Shown here: positions 16,828 to 25,824 of the stretch, piece by piece
Layout of the letters: each line of letters begins with the position of its first letter
Numbering within the stretch: the first letter of the stretch is position 1
DNA from: an uncultured Sutterella sp.
GTDB taxonomy: Bacteria; Pseudomonadota; Gammaproteobacteria; Burkholderiales; Burkholderiaceae_F
Length of the DNA: 64,000 nt
Direction of reading: 5' to 3'
Assembly: GCA_900545275.1 (NCBI GenBank)
Contig: UQYG01000008.1
Span: 99,081-163,080, forward strand
Program-made: the position numbers and the translations under genes
Notes under the pieces: model-generated
The model's database searches: none
Seen by the model: only the letters and a program-made list of their open reading frames with translations
Told to the model about the DNA's origin: nothing

Positions 16828-16884
16828 CCTGTCCGCAAGTCGTTCCGGAGGGTGCCGGGCACCCTCCCGTCTGAAGCCGGACGA

Positions 16885-17691
16885 TTACTTGGCGTCCTTG
16901 ATGTCGGCGCCGAGGACCTGTTCGTGAATGAAGGCCTTGACGTGGCGCTGCATGAGGATGTGGCGCAGTTCCATCTTGCGGTCTTCATACTTCGGGAAGA
17001 GCTGGGCCTTGCGGGTGTCTTCCACCTTGACGACATGGTAGCCGGCCGGGCTCTGCACCGGCGTCTTGGCCATTTCGCCCTTCTTGAGGCCGGCAATGGC
17101 CGTGCTCAGACCGCCCGTGTAGACGGAGGGAGACTGCCAGTCGAGGATGCCGCCGACGTCCTTGGAACCTTCGTCAAGGGTCTTTTCCGCGGCGAGCTTC
17201 GCAAAGGAGGCGCCCTTGTTGATCTGATCGATCAGATCCTTGGCTTCGGCTTCCGTCTTCACGAGAATGTGGCGGACGCGGACTTCCGTGTCGCCCCAAC
17301 GCTGGGCTTCCTTGTCGTATTCGGCCTTGATCGTTTCTTCCTTGACGGGATTTTCCTTCAGGAAATTGTTGACGGCCTGCTGCATGAGGATCATGTCGGT
17401 GGCGCGGGCGATCTGTTCCTGAACGGCCGGATCCTTGTCAAGCCCCTTCTGGCGGGCATAGCGGCCCATGACCTTCGTTTCGATGATCATGTCCTTGACC
17501 TGCTCTTCAATGGAGCTGTCCATCATGGCCTGATGGGGATTCCCCGAATTGGCGAGCACTTCCGTGGCGACGGCTTCCTGCTGAGCCTTGGTCACGAGTT
17601 CGCCGTTGACCGTGAAGTCCTTGAATTCGGCCATGGCGGAGCCCGCGGCGAGAGCAAGGGCGAGGGCGGCGGCAATCGAAGTCTTGATCAT
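16885..17691 (-). CDS. Periplasmic parvulin-type peptidyl-prolyl isomerase (PpiC/SurA-like)
   Basis: 268 residues with a clear signal peptide (MIKTSIAAALALALAAGSAMA). A helical SurA-N-like region is followed by a parvulin domain at residues ~130-225: VRVRHILVKTEAEAKDLIDQI, GGILDWQSP and SPAGYHVVKVEDTRKAQ. It probably assists folding of envelope proteins. The start at 17691 (MIKTS) is preferred because the hydrophobic signal begins there. Single gene with its own terminator. Confidence 0.9.
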   Translation of the reverse strand: MIKTSIAAALALALAAGSAMAEFKDFTVNGELVTKAQQEAVATEVLANSGNPHQAMMDSSIEEQVKDMIIETKVMGRYARQKGLDKDPAVQEQIARATDMILMQQAVNNFLKENPVKEETIKAEYDKEAQRWGDTEVRVRHILVKTEAEAKDLIDQINKGASFAKLAAEKTLDEGSKDVGGILDWQSPSVYTGGLSTAIAGLKKGEMAKTPVQSPAGYHVVKVEDTRKAQLFPKYEDRKMELRHILMQRHVKAFIHEQVLGADIKDAK

Positions 17692-17886
17692 TTTGTGGTT
17701 ACCTGTCTTCTTTTGTGGGGTACGAATGGTTTCTTGAGGTTGCTTGGAACCTCCATGGAAACGGTTTATATCACGCAAAAATTGCGCCAACCTTACCGCT
17801 CTTTTTGCGGGGATCCTCTCGACAAAGCGGCCGTTTTCGCCTCTCTTTCCTTCTGTGCGCGCTCCTCAGGCGCCGTTCCAAAGAAA

Positions 17887-17918
17887 GCGGACCGCCCCCC
17901 GAAAAGGAAGCGGTCCGC
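17887..17918 (-). terminator. Intrinsic terminator of alaS-tusA operon
   Basis: On the minus strand GCGGACCGC (17910-17918) pairs with GCGGTCCGC (17887-17895), followed by TTTCTTT, 23 nt after the TusA-like stop. Confidence 0.7.
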
Positions 17919-17940
17919 CGAAAGCGAAGGATGTCGTCCG

Positions 17941-18186
17941 TCAGTCTCTGCGTCGGATGAGCGTCACGAACCAGTGGCGCCCTCCTTCGTCGGATTCGCT
18001 TTGTTCCACCAAAGCGTGCCCCGTCTGCGCGCAGAAATCCCGCAGGTCCGCAAGGCTGTGCCGGTCGGTCGAGCGCACCCGAAGGAGCGCGCCCGGCCCG
18101 AGTCCGGCCAGCGCCTTTTTGGCCTTGAGGACCGGCATCGGACAGACGAGATCCGGCAGAGAAAGTTCCGTGACGCCGGTCGTCAT
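17941..18186 (-). CDS. TusA/SirA-family sulfur carrier protein
   Basis: 81 residues with the family signature near the N-terminus, LPDLVCPMPVLKAKKAL (Cys-Pro-x-Pro), followed by the two-layer fold and a C-terminal HWFVTLIRR strand. The cysteine carries persulfide sulfur for tRNA thiolation, molybdenum-cofactor or related sulfur relays. Its ATG overlaps the alaS stop (TGATG), so it is co-translated with alanyl-tRNA synthetase; this pairing may reflect shared tRNA biology but the exact acceptor is unknown. Confidence 0.88.
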   Translation of the reverse strand: MTTGVTELSLPDLVCPMPVLKAKKALAGLGPGALLRVRSTDRHSLADLRDFCAQTGHALVEQSESDEGGRHWFVTLIRRRD

Positions 18187-20813
18187 CAGAGCTTCCCCGC
18201 CACCCAGACGCGCACGCTCGCGAGCATTTCGTCGACCTTGGAGGCGTCGTTGCCGCCCGCCATGGCCAGGTCGGGCTTGCCGCCGCCCTTGCCGCCCACC
18301 TGGGCCGCCGCAAAGTTGACGAGTTCGCCCGCCTTGACGATGCCGGTGAGATCCTTCGTGACGCCCGCGCACAGCTGCACGCGGCCGTCGGCGTTGACCG
18401 AAGCGAGGATCGCCACGGCGCTGCCGAGCTTGTCCTTGATCTTGTCCATCGTTTCGCGAAGGGCCTTCGCGTCGGCGCCGTCCATGCGGGCGGCGAGAAG
18501 CTTCACGCCCGCGACGTCGACGGCCTGTTCGATGAGCGTGTCGCCCATGCGGGCGGCGACGCGGCTCTTCAACTGTTCCAGAGCCTTTTCCATCGTCTTC
18601 ATGGTGTCCATGAGATCGTCGATCTTCGTCGGCAGTTCATAGACGGGGGCCTTGAAGCGGGCGGCGCAGTCGGAGAGGAGCTTGGCGTTTTCCTGCATCG
18701 CGCGCACGGCGTTCATGCCCGTGACGGCTTCGATGCGGCGAACGCCCGCGGCGATGCCGCTTTCGCTCACGATCTTGAAGGAACCGATGTCGCCCGTGCG
18801 CGCGACGTGCGTGCCGCCGCAGAATTCGCAGGACGTGCCGATGTTGAGGACGCGCACGACCTCGCCGTACTTTTCACCGAAGAGCATGACGGCGCCCGTT
18901 TCCTTGGCTTCGTCGATCGGCATGACGCGGGCGGTCGTTTCCGTGTTCGCAAGGATTTCCCCGTTGACGAGGTTTTCCACGCGGCGGATTTCGGCGGCCG
19001 TAAGCGGATGCGGATGCGAGAAGTCAAAGCGCGTCGATTCGGACGAAACGAGCGAGCCCTTCTGCGCGACGTGGTCGCCCAAGACCTTGCGCAGGGCCTT
19101 GTGCATGAGGTGCGTGACCGAGTGGTTGCGCATGATGGCGCGGCGGCGGTCTTCGTTGACGGAAAGCGTGAAGACGTCGCCCGTCTTGACGGAGCCTTCC
19201 GCGACGTGGCAGTGCTGACCGAAGACGTCGGCCTTCACCTTGAAGGTGTCGAGAACGCACAGAAGCGACGTGTCGTTGCGGCATTCGCCCGTGTCGCCCA
19301 CCTGACCGCCCGATTCGGCGTAGAAGGGGGTCTTGTCGAAGACGACGACGCAGTCTTCGCCGGCCTGGGCTTCGCCCTTTTCTTCACCGCCAACATAGAC
19401 GGCGAGGACCTTGGCGCCCTCTTCCTTGAGGGTGTCGTAACCCGTGAAGGTCGTGGCGGCGCCTTCGTAGGTGAGACCCGCGGCCATCTTGAACTTGGCC
19501 GAAGCGCGCGCGGCGGCGCGTTGGCGCTCCATCGCGTCTTCAAAACCCTGCAGGTCGATCTTGAGACCGCGCTCGCGGCAGACGTCGCCCGTGAGGTCGG
19601 CGGGGAAGCCGTAGGTGTCGTGGAGCTTGAAGACCACTTCGCCGTCGAGCACGCCGTCTTCGGTCTTGGCGATGGCCTCTTCGAGGATTTCCATGCCCTT
19701 CGAGATCGTCTGGAAGAAGCGGCGTTCTTCGTCTTCGATCACCTGCGCGATGCGCGGGTTCTTGAGTTCGGGATAGGCTTCGCCCATTTCGTCGACGAGC
19801 GCGTCGACGAGCTTATAGAAGAAGGGCGCGCGGGCGCCGAGCTTGTAGCCGTGTCGAATGGCGCGGCGGCAGATGCGGCGAAGTACGTAGGCGCGGCCTT
19901 CGTTGCCCGGAACGATGCCGTCGGCCACCGAGAAGGCGCAGGCGCGGATGTGGTCGGCGATCACCTTGAGGGAGGGCGTGCCGTCTTCGACCGGGATTTC
20001 CGAGACGCTCTGCACCGCGGCCTTGGCGGCGGCGAGAAGGTTCCGGAAGAGGTCGATGTCGTAGTTCGTGTGAACGCCCTGCAGAACCGCGGCGATGCGT
20101 TCGAGCCCCATGCCCGTGTCGATCGAGGGCTTCGGAAGCTTGTGCATCACGCCCTTTTCGTCGCGGTAGAACTGCATGAAGACAAGGTTCCAGATTTCGA
20201 TGTAGCGGTCGCCGTCTTCGTCGGGGCTCCCCGGAGGACCGCCCTGCACTTCTTCGCCGTGGTCGTAAAAGATTTCCGAGCACGGACCGCAGGGACCCGT
20301 GTCGCCCATCATCCAGAAGTTGTCGGACATGTAGCGCGCGCCCTTGTTGTCGCCGATGCGCACGATGCGTTCGGCCGGCACGCCCACTTCCTTGTTCCAG
20401 ATGTCATAGGCTTCGTCGTCTTCGGCGTAGACCGTCACCCAGAGCTTTTCGGGCGGCAGGTGGAAGTACTGCGTGAGAAGCTCCCAGGCGTAACCGATCG
20501 CCTCGCGCTTGAAATAGTCGCCGAACGAGAAGTTCCCGAGCATTTCGAAGAACGTGTGGTGACGCGCGGTGTAACCGACGTTGTCGAGGTCATTGTGCTT
20601 GCCGCCCGCGCGGATGCACTTCTGCGAGGTCGTGGCGCGGGTGTAGGGACGCTTGTCGAATCCGAGGAAGACGTCCTTGAACTGGTTCATCCCGGCGTTC
20701 GTGAAGAGAAGCGTCGGGTCGTTGCCCGGCACCACCGGGCTCGAGTGGACGATCGTGTGCCCCTTGCTCTTGTAGAACTCAAGGAAGGTGCGTCGAATGT
20801 CTGCAACTTTCAT
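18186..20813 (-). CDS. alaS: Alanyl-tRNA synthetase
   Basis: 875 residues, the normal length. The N-terminal class II catalytic domain starts MKVADIRRTFLEFYKSKGHT and includes TLLFTNAGMNQFKDVFLG and the ARHHTFFEMLGNFSFGDYF motif. The editing domain carries NHSVTHLMHKAL (HxxxH) and CGGTHVARTGDIG, the zinc ligands for clearing Ser-tRNA and Gly-tRNA. The C-terminal C-Ala domain ends with GGKGGGKPDLAMAGG. The start chosen is ATG at 20813; an upstream in-frame extension is not conserved in character. Confidence 0.97.
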   Translation of the reverse strand: MKVADIRRTFLEFYKSKGHTIVHSSPVVPGNDPTLLFTNAGMNQFKDVFLGFDKRPYTRATTSQKCIRAGGKHNDLDNVGYTARHHTFFEMLGNFSFGDYFKREAIGYAWELLTQYFHLPPEKLWVTVYAEDDEAYDIWNKEVGVPAERIVRIGDNKGARYMSDNFWMMGDTGPCGPCSEIFYDHGEEVQGGPPGSPDEDGDRYIEIWNLVFMQFYRDEKGVMHKLPKPSIDTGMGLERIAAVLQGVHTNYDIDLFRNLLAAAKAAVQSVSEIPVEDGTPSLKVIADHIRACAFSVADGIVPGNEGRAYVLRRICRRAIRHGYKLGARAPFFYKLVDALVDEMGEAYPELKNPRIAQVIEDEERRFFQTISKGMEILEEAIAKTEDGVLDGEVVFKLHDTYGFPADLTGDVCRERGLKIDLQGFEDAMERQRAAARASAKFKMAAGLTYEGAATTFTGYDTLKEEGAKVLAVYVGGEEKGEAQAGEDCVVVFDKTPFYAESGGQVGDTGECRNDTSLLCVLDTFKVKADVFGQHCHVAEGSVKTGDVFTLSVNEDRRRAIMRNHSVTHLMHKALRKVLGDHVAQKGSLVSSESTRFDFSHPHPLTAAEIRRVENLVNGEILANTETTARVMPIDEAKETGAVMLFGEKYGEVVRVLNIGTSCEFCGGTHVARTGDIGSFKIVSESGIAAGVRRIEAVTGMNAVRAMQENAKLLSDCAARFKAPVYELPTKIDDLMDTMKTMEKALEQLKSRVAARMGDTLIEQAVDVAGVKLLAARMDGADAKALRETMDKIKDKLGSAVAILASVNADGRVQLCAGVTKDLTGIVKAGELVNFAAAQVGGKGGGKPDLAMAGGNDASKVDEMLASVRVWVAGKL

Positions 20814-21042
20814 GAAATAAATCCTTTGGTTTGGACTCGGCCTGCGAGAAGCGAAGAAGGGGCTTCGCACCGGTGGGGTCGGGGCCGAATCTCCGAGTCA
20901 TCCGTCGGGGCCCGGCAGGGACCTCGGCGGATGACGTTCCACCACGAAAAGGCGGACCTAAAGCTTGTTATTTTAGGAGCATCCGCTCGCGATGGGGTGG
21001 CGATTCGAGAAAAAACGGCCCGCGCGAACCGCAGAAACAAAA

Positions 21043-21080
21043 ACGGGTCCGAACACCCCCCTGAGGAGGATCGGACCCGT
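21043..21080 (-). terminator. Intrinsic terminator of the exported flavoprotein gene
   Basis: Perfect 10-bp stem ACGGGTCCGA / TCGGACCCGT (21043-21052, 21071-21080), followed on the minus strand by TTTTGTTT. Confidence 0.88.
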
Positions 21081-21100
21081 TTGCTCAGATCAAAGAGAAA

Positions 21101-22990
21101 TCAACGGAGTGCATCCTTCAAGGCGGAACGGAAGGCGTCGCTCGTCACCGTCGCGCCCGAAACCGTATCCACCTGCCCGTTCGTGCGCACGGCTTCGTCG
21201 GGAAGTTTTTCGAGAGCCTTCGTCCCGATTCCCGGCGTCTCGTTCGCTTCGATTACGCGCACGGCCGAAATGCGGCCGTCCTTCATCGTCACGCCGAGCA
21301 CCACGTCGCCGCCCATGCCGCGGGCGCGTCCAACCTTTTCCCCCGAACGAATCGAAGGCGCGTTCGTCTTGAGAGAAGCGGGACGGAAAGCCGGTCCCTT
21401 CAGAACGCTTTCCTGCGTCACGTCGCTCTTCATCTTGGCGGCCGAAGCACCGGCGATCCGACCAAAAATAAGCGACTCGCCGATGTTGCCCGTACCGTTG
21501 TACTTGTTCGAGAAGATCGACCCGAGTTCGCCCGCACTGAAGAGATGAGGAATACGACTGCCGTCTCGGTGCAGCACCGCTGCCGTCTCGTCCTTTTCGG
21601 GTCCGCCCTGCGTATTCGTGTAGGTCGGCACCACTTCAACCGCATAGAAGGGCGCTTTGAGGAGAGGTTTGAGGAATTTGGCGGGACGACCGAACTCTTC
21701 ATCCACGCCGTTCCGGCAGAACGCATTGTAACGATCGATCTGTTTTGCCAGCCCCGCAGGATCCACCCCGATGAGCTTTGCGAGTTCTTCCACCGTTTCG
21801 GCTTTCTTCACGAGACCCGCCTCGATTTCCTTGACCGCACCCTCGCTCCAGGAGCCATAAATACGCGAGGCCGTGCGGGCTTCGTCGTCAAAAATCATAT
21901 AGGCGGGGTCGGGCATCTGCAGATGCCGATAGTCGTTGTGATAGTGGATGCGACCATGCTTGGTCTTCTCGGTCTCGTTCCAGAAACGCTTGCCGTCCGC
22001 ACCCACCATGATCACGTTGTAGCGCGTGAAGGCAGGGCCGCCCCAGGACGAATCCTTCGATCCGGCCGTCATGTAGCCGAACGAAATCCCCGTTTCGGGA
22101 TTGAGCACGTTGGGGTCGGGTCCGTTGTTATTCGCAAGATTCACCATGCGCGCGTCGACATCCATCGCCATGACGATGCCGTCTCCCGTATTGAATCGAG
22201 CCCCTTTAGCGTAGGCAACGGACGTGTTGGCGAAGTTTCGGAACATGTCGGGATTGTTTTCGTACCCGCCCGTGGCAAGAACGACGCCGTTTTTCGCGCG
22301 AATGTTGACGGACTTTCCTTCCACGGTGGCCACGACGCCGTGCACGATGCCCGTGTCGCGGTCCTGCAGAAGCTTCACGGCGGGCGCTTCGTACCAAACC
22401 TCGATATGGTCGGCACGCTTGGCAACGTTTTGCTGAATCAGACCGTAAAGACGACCGTCACCGCCCGGCGCCTTCACGATCGTCAAACCGATCGCTGCGG
22501 CCCCCGGATACTCCGGATATTCTGCGTAGTAGCCTTTGTGCGGATTTTCGGCACCGAGAAACTTCAAATAGTCCACCTGCTTTTTCGCCTCGGCGATGAA
22601 GACCTTGTAGACTTCGTCGCTCGGATTCGTGCTCTTTCCGCGCATCGACTGGAAGTAGCGAAGAATTTCTTCGTCACTCGCCTTCGTGTCGTCAATCCAC
22701 ATGGCTTGTTGAGCGGCGTAGCGGCTGTTCCCGCCTTCTTGTCCCTTGGGCGCTTTCTCAAGAAGCAGAACCTTGGCGCCCGCATCCGCGGCGGCAATCG
22801 CCGCCGAACCGCCGGCAAAACCATATCCCGCCACCACGACGTCGAATTCCGCATCCCAACGAATCGTCTGCAGGTACGGGGCCTTTTGCACCACAGCCGA
22901 ATCGACCGGTGCGGCCTCCACTCCCTCCACGCCAATCAGACACAGAGGAAGCATCGCCAGAGCAAGTCCCGACAGTCGGAATAGTTTCAT
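21101..22990 (-). CDS. Exported FAD/FMN flavoprotein reductase (fumarate reductase/urocanate reductase-like)
   Basis: 629 residues. A Sec signal peptide (KLFRLSGLALAMLPLCLIG...VEA) is followed by an FAD-binding domain with VVVAGYGFAGGSAAIAAADAG and the closing SAGELGSIFSNKYNGTGNIGESLIFGR. The C-terminal FMN-binding domain (last ~90 residues) ends with DTVSGATVTSDAF, the motif where ApbE attaches FMN to threonine. There is no haem-binding CxxCH, so electrons must come from a separate cytochrome. The fumarate-specific GANRLGGNA block is absent, so another enoate or keto acceptor is likely. The start at 22990 has GGAG 8 nt upstream. A LysR gene is divergent. Confidence 0.88.
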   Translation of the reverse strand: MKLFRLSGLALAMLPLCLIGVEGVEAAPVDSAVVQKAPYLQTIRWDAEFDVVVAGYGFAGGSAAIAAADAGAKVLLLEKAPKGQEGGNSRYAAQQAMWIDDTKASDEEILRYFQSMRGKSTNPSDEVYKVFIAEAKKQVDYLKFLGAENPHKGYYAEYPEYPGAAAIGLTIVKAPGGDGRLYGLIQQNVAKRADHIEVWYEAPAVKLLQDRDTGIVHGVVATVEGKSVNIRAKNGVVLATGGYENNPDMFRNFANTSVAYAKGARFNTGDGIVMAMDVDARMVNLANNNGPDPNVLNPETGISFGYMTAGSKDSSWGGPAFTRYNVIMVGADGKRFWNETEKTKHGRIHYHNDYRHLQMPDPAYMIFDDEARTASRIYGSWSEGAVKEIEAGLVKKAETVEELAKLIGVDPAGLAKQIDRYNAFCRNGVDEEFGRPAKFLKPLLKAPFYAVEVVPTYTNTQGGPEKDETAAVLHRDGSRIPHLFSAGELGSIFSNKYNGTGNIGESLIFGRIAGASAAKMKSDVTQESVLKGPAFRPASLKTNAPSIRSGEKVGRARGMGGDVVLGVTMKDGRISAVRVIEANETPGIGTKALEKLPDEAVRTNGQVDTVSGATVTSDAFRSALKDALR

Positions 22991-23036
22991 GAGCATCTCC
23001 TTTTTTCTCTTTCCTAAAAAATCGAAAAGACTTAGC

Positions 23037-23063
23037 ATGAGAGAAAAATCAGCTTTCTCTCAT
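23037..23063. promoter_or_regulatory. Perfect palindrome, candidate LysR operator
   Basis: ATGAGAGAAA (23037-23046) and TTTCTCTCAT (23054-23063) are perfect 10-nt inverted arms with a 7-nt spacer, 47 nt upstream of the flavoprotein start. It contains the T-N11-A geometry usual for LysR-type regulators and is the obvious target of the divergent LysR protein. Confidence 0.7.
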
Positions 23064-23129
23064 TTGCCCCTTAGACTAAAGAAGATTCAGACCAAAATCT
23101 TTCACGAATCTGCGGTATTCTCCGAAGCC

Positions 23130-23152
23130 TGTTTTCGGAAATTACGAAAACA
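23130..23152. promoter_or_regulatory. Second palindrome, candidate LysR autoregulatory site
   Basis: TGTTTTCG (23130-23137) and CGAAAACA (23145-23152) are perfect 8-nt arms with the same 7-nt spacer as the upstream palindrome, ending 17 nt before the lysR ATG. The position suggests a repressor site on lysR itself. The arm sequence differs from the first palindrome. Confidence 0.55.
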
Positions 23153-23169
23153 TTCACGGGATAACACCA

Positions 23170-24081
23170 ATGTTCCACTTCGATGACAAGGACCTCAGGC
23201 TAGTGTTGGCAATCGACCGATGCGGCAACATCAGCGAAGCGGCACGATCCGTTCATCTGGCCGTAAGCTCCGCGAGCGCGCGGCTCGCCGAACTGGAATC
23301 GCGCCTGGACGTGCGTCTTTTCGAACGCCGCTCGCACGGCGTGCGCACCGCACCGGCCGGAGAAGTTTTCGTTCGGCACGCCCGGAAAATGATTCTTGAG
23401 GCCGAAGCGCTCGTATCCGACACAGAACGCTTTCGACGCTCTCAAACGACGCTGCGCGTCGCATCCAACGTCAATGCATTGGCGAGCTTTCTGCCGGGCG
23501 ATATCGGACGTTTTATGACGATGCACCCGGCCCTTTCCGTAACACTCACGCATTTCTCGCGCGCATCCGAACTGCTTGCGCACGTCGCCCTCGGCGAATC
23601 GGACGTAGGCGTCACGGCTTTTTCGGGCGACTTTGCCGGTCTTCGATTTTTCCCTTACGACACGGACCGTCTGACCATTCTTTGTCCGATCGACCACCCG
23701 CTCACGAAATTGCACCGTCCCGTCCGCTTTATCGAAGCGCTTGAGTACGAGTACATCGGACTCACTTCAGACTTTGCACTCGAAAGAGTCGTAGAGGAAA
23801 AAGCGGCCGAAGCCGGACTCACCCCGCGCATTCGCATGCGCGTAGGCTTTTACGCCACCGCCCGTCTCCTAGTGACGACGGGCGTGGGCTTCACCATTCA
23901 GCCGGCGGGCTGCGTACCCGCCGATTTCTCGGGCGCAATGCTCGAACTCGACGAAACCTGGTCTCTTCGGGAACTCAAGCTTTGCGTTCGGGAAGAGACG
24001 CTTCGAGCCAAACCCGAGGTCGGTCTTCTCATCGAATCGCTGAAAGAAAAGTCCTCCGAACGTCAAAATCGTCGGAACTAG
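23170..24081 (+). CDS. LysR-family transcriptional regulator
   Basis: 303 residues. The N-terminal winged helix-turn-helix (residues ~5-65, LVLAIDRCGNISEAARSVHLAVSSASARLAELESRLDVRLFERRSHGVR) is typical. It is followed by a periplasmic-binding-like effector domain (ALGESDVGVTAFSGDFAGLRF, YIGLTSDFALERV). Divergent to the exported flavoprotein with two palindromes between them, so it very likely controls that gene in response to its substrate. Confidence 0.93.
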   Translation: MFHFDDKDLRLVLAIDRCGNISEAARSVHLAVSSASARLAELESRLDVRLFERRSHGVRTAPAGEVFVRHARKMILEAEALVSDTERFRRSQTTLRVASNVNALASFLPGDIGRFMTMHPALSVTLTHFSRASELLAHVALGESDVGVTAFSGDFAGLRFFPYDTDRLTILCPIDHPLTKLHRPVRFIEALEYEYIGLTSDFALERVVEEKAAEAGLTPRIRMRVGFYATARLLVTTGVGFTIQPAGCVPADFSGAMLELDETWSLRELKLCVREETLRAKPEVGLLIESLKEKSSERQNRRN

Positions 24082-24126
24082 CAAGAAGAGTAATCGTTAT
24101 CGGTTCCTCCTCGGCCTGCACGTCAC

Positions 24127-24162
24127 AAAAAAGGGGGCCGACCCTCGGCCGACACCCTTTTT
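24127..24162. terminator. Bidirectional terminator between lysR and hemN
   Basis: AAAAAAGGG and CCCTTTTT flank an inner GGCCGA-CCC-TCGGCC stem, giving T-runs in both directions between convergent genes. Confidence 0.85.
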
Positions 24163-24185
24163 GCCATTTGAGAAACGCCTTCTTC

Positions 24186-25586
24186 TTACGCGATGCGGGA
24201 GTAACCGCCCGCACGGGTGGATTCGCGCAGATAGCGGTCAAAGTGCATCGCCACGGCGCGCACGAAGATCTTGCCCTTGGCGCTCACGACGAGGCGTTCG
24301 GGCGTGAGTTCGACGAGTTCGTGACGCACGTACGGCTTCATCTTGCCGAGTTCATAGGCAAAGACGTCCTTGAAGACGATGCCGAAGCGGTCTTCCACGT
24401 CCTTGAAGTCGAGTTCGAAGTTGCACATGATCTGCATGATCACGTAGCGGCGCATCGCGTCGTCTTCGTTGAGGAGATACCCGCGGTTCGTCGCCAGGCG
24501 TCCCTCGCGGATGGCGGCGTAATAGTCGTCGAGTTCACGCGGATTGCAGGCGTAGGCATTGCCGATCTTCGAGATGCTCGAGACGCCGAGGGCGACCATG
24601 TCGCAGTCGGCCATCGTGGAGTAGCCCTGGAAGTTGCGCTGCAGCGTACCGTTCTTCTGCGCGATCGAGAGTTCGTCCGTTTCCTTGGCGAAATGGTCCA
24701 TCCCGATGTAGCGGTAGCCGTTGGCGGTGAGGCGCTTGATGGCGTCAAACATGATGTTCACCTTTTCGACCGTGTCGGGAAGGTCCGCGGGAAGGATTCG
24801 GCGCTGGGCCTTGAAGTGGTTCGGCAGGTGCGCGTAATGGTAGAGCGCGATTCGGTCGGGCGAGAGCTCGAGCACCTTGTCGATCGTTTCCGCAAACGTC
24901 GCACGCGTCTGCTTGGGCAAACCGTAGATCAAGTCCATGTTGACGGACTCAAAGCCTTCGGCGCGGGCGGCGTCGATCGTCGCCTTCGTCATTTCGAAGG
25001 GCTGAATGCGGTTGATCGCCTTCTGGACGTCGGCGTTGAAGTCCTGCACGCCGCAGGACATGCGGTTGAGCCCCACCTTGCGCAGCATCGCCACCTTTTC
25101 CGGAGGACAGGTGCGCGGGTCGACTTCGATCGAGAATTCCCCCTTCTCGGCGAGCGGGAAGACCTTCGTGATCACCTCCATCATGTGCGCGAACTCGTCG
25201 TTCGTAAGATAGGTGGGGGTGCCGCCGCCGAAGTGGAGCTGCTTCAATTCCATGCTGCCCGTAATGACTTCCTTCACGAGCTCGGCTTCCTTGCCGATCG
25301 TTTCGATGTACTCGGCGCTCTTCGAATGATCGCGCGTCACGATCTTGTTGCAGCCGCAGTAATAGCAGACATCGTTGCAGAAGGGAACGTGCACGTAGAG
25401 CGAAAGATCGGCGGGCTCCTTTTCGTCCTTGCGGCCCGCGAGCGCACGCTTGTAGTCTTCGACCCCGAAGCCAGCGTGGAAGCGGTCGGCCGTCGGGTAG
25501 GAGGTGTATCGAGGCGCAGGCACATCAAATTTGCGCAGCAAATCCATTTCGGGCAGTTCCACGCCGCTCGTTTCGGGGTTCGTCAT
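24186..25586 (-). CDS. hemN: Oxygen-independent coproporphyrinogen III oxidase HemN
   Basis: 466-residue radical-SAM enzyme that decarboxylates coproporphyrinogen III in anaerobic haem synthesis. The cluster motif is HVPFCNDVCYYCGCNKI (CxxxCxxC plus the extra Cys), followed by LHFGGGTPTYL, IEVDPRT, and the C-terminal HemN domain. The start at 25586 (MTNPETSG) was chosen because the family N-terminus (LLRKFDVPAPRYTSYPTADRF) follows closely. It is divergent from fnr and carries an FNR box at the position expected for activation. Confidence 0.96.
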   Translation of the reverse strand: MTNPETSGVELPEMDLLRKFDVPAPRYTSYPTADRFHAGFGVEDYKRALAGRKDEKEPADLSLYVHVPFCNDVCYYCGCNKIVTRDHSKSAEYIETIGKEAELVKEVITGSMELKQLHFGGGTPTYLTNDEFAHMMEVITKVFPLAEKGEFSIEVDPRTCPPEKVAMLRKVGLNRMSCGVQDFNADVQKAINRIQPFEMTKATIDAARAEGFESVNMDLIYGLPKQTRATFAETIDKVLELSPDRIALYHYAHLPNHFKAQRRILPADLPDTVEKVNIMFDAIKRLTANGYRYIGMDHFAKETDELSIAQKNGTLQRNFQGYSTMADCDMVALGVSSISKIGNAYACNPRELDDYYAAIREGRLATNRGYLLNEDDAMRRYVIMQIMCNFELDFKDVEDRFGIVFKDVFAYELGKMKPYVRHELVELTPERLVVSAKGKIFVRAVAMHFDRYLRESTRAGGYSRIA

Positions 25587-25622
25587 AGTGGGTTCCTTGA
25601 CTAGAAAGCCTGTTTTCTTGAT

Positions 25623-25628
25623 ATGATA
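25623..25628 (-). promoter_or_regulatory. hemN -10 box
   Basis: TATCAT on the minus strand, 5 of 6 matches to TATAAT. The predicted start site near 25616 puts the FNR box centre about 39-41 nt upstream, the class II activation distance. Confidence 0.5.
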
Positions 25629-25647
25629 ATTCGCAAGGCGGAAATCG

Positions 25648-25661
25648 TTGATTCCGATCAA
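25648..25661. promoter_or_regulatory. FNR box
   Basis: TTGAT-TCCG-ATCAA is an exact match to the FNR consensus TTGATnnnnATCAA, lying between divergent hemN and fnr. Position relative to the hemN -10 fits anaerobic activation of hemN; its effect on fnr (starting 164 nt away) could be autoregulatory. Confidence 0.85.
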
Positions 25662-25824
25662 TGAAATCAAAACAAAACCGTGTCGCCCGACGAAAGTCGG
25701 GCGTCCGCCCCGTCTTTGCGCTTCCGGCCATTGTATCGGCGGAAGATTACACGGACATTATTCGGAAAAGCGCTCTCGCCGAGTCGCCGCTCCCCTGATT
25801 CTGAGCCCCCAACTTCCAAAGAAA

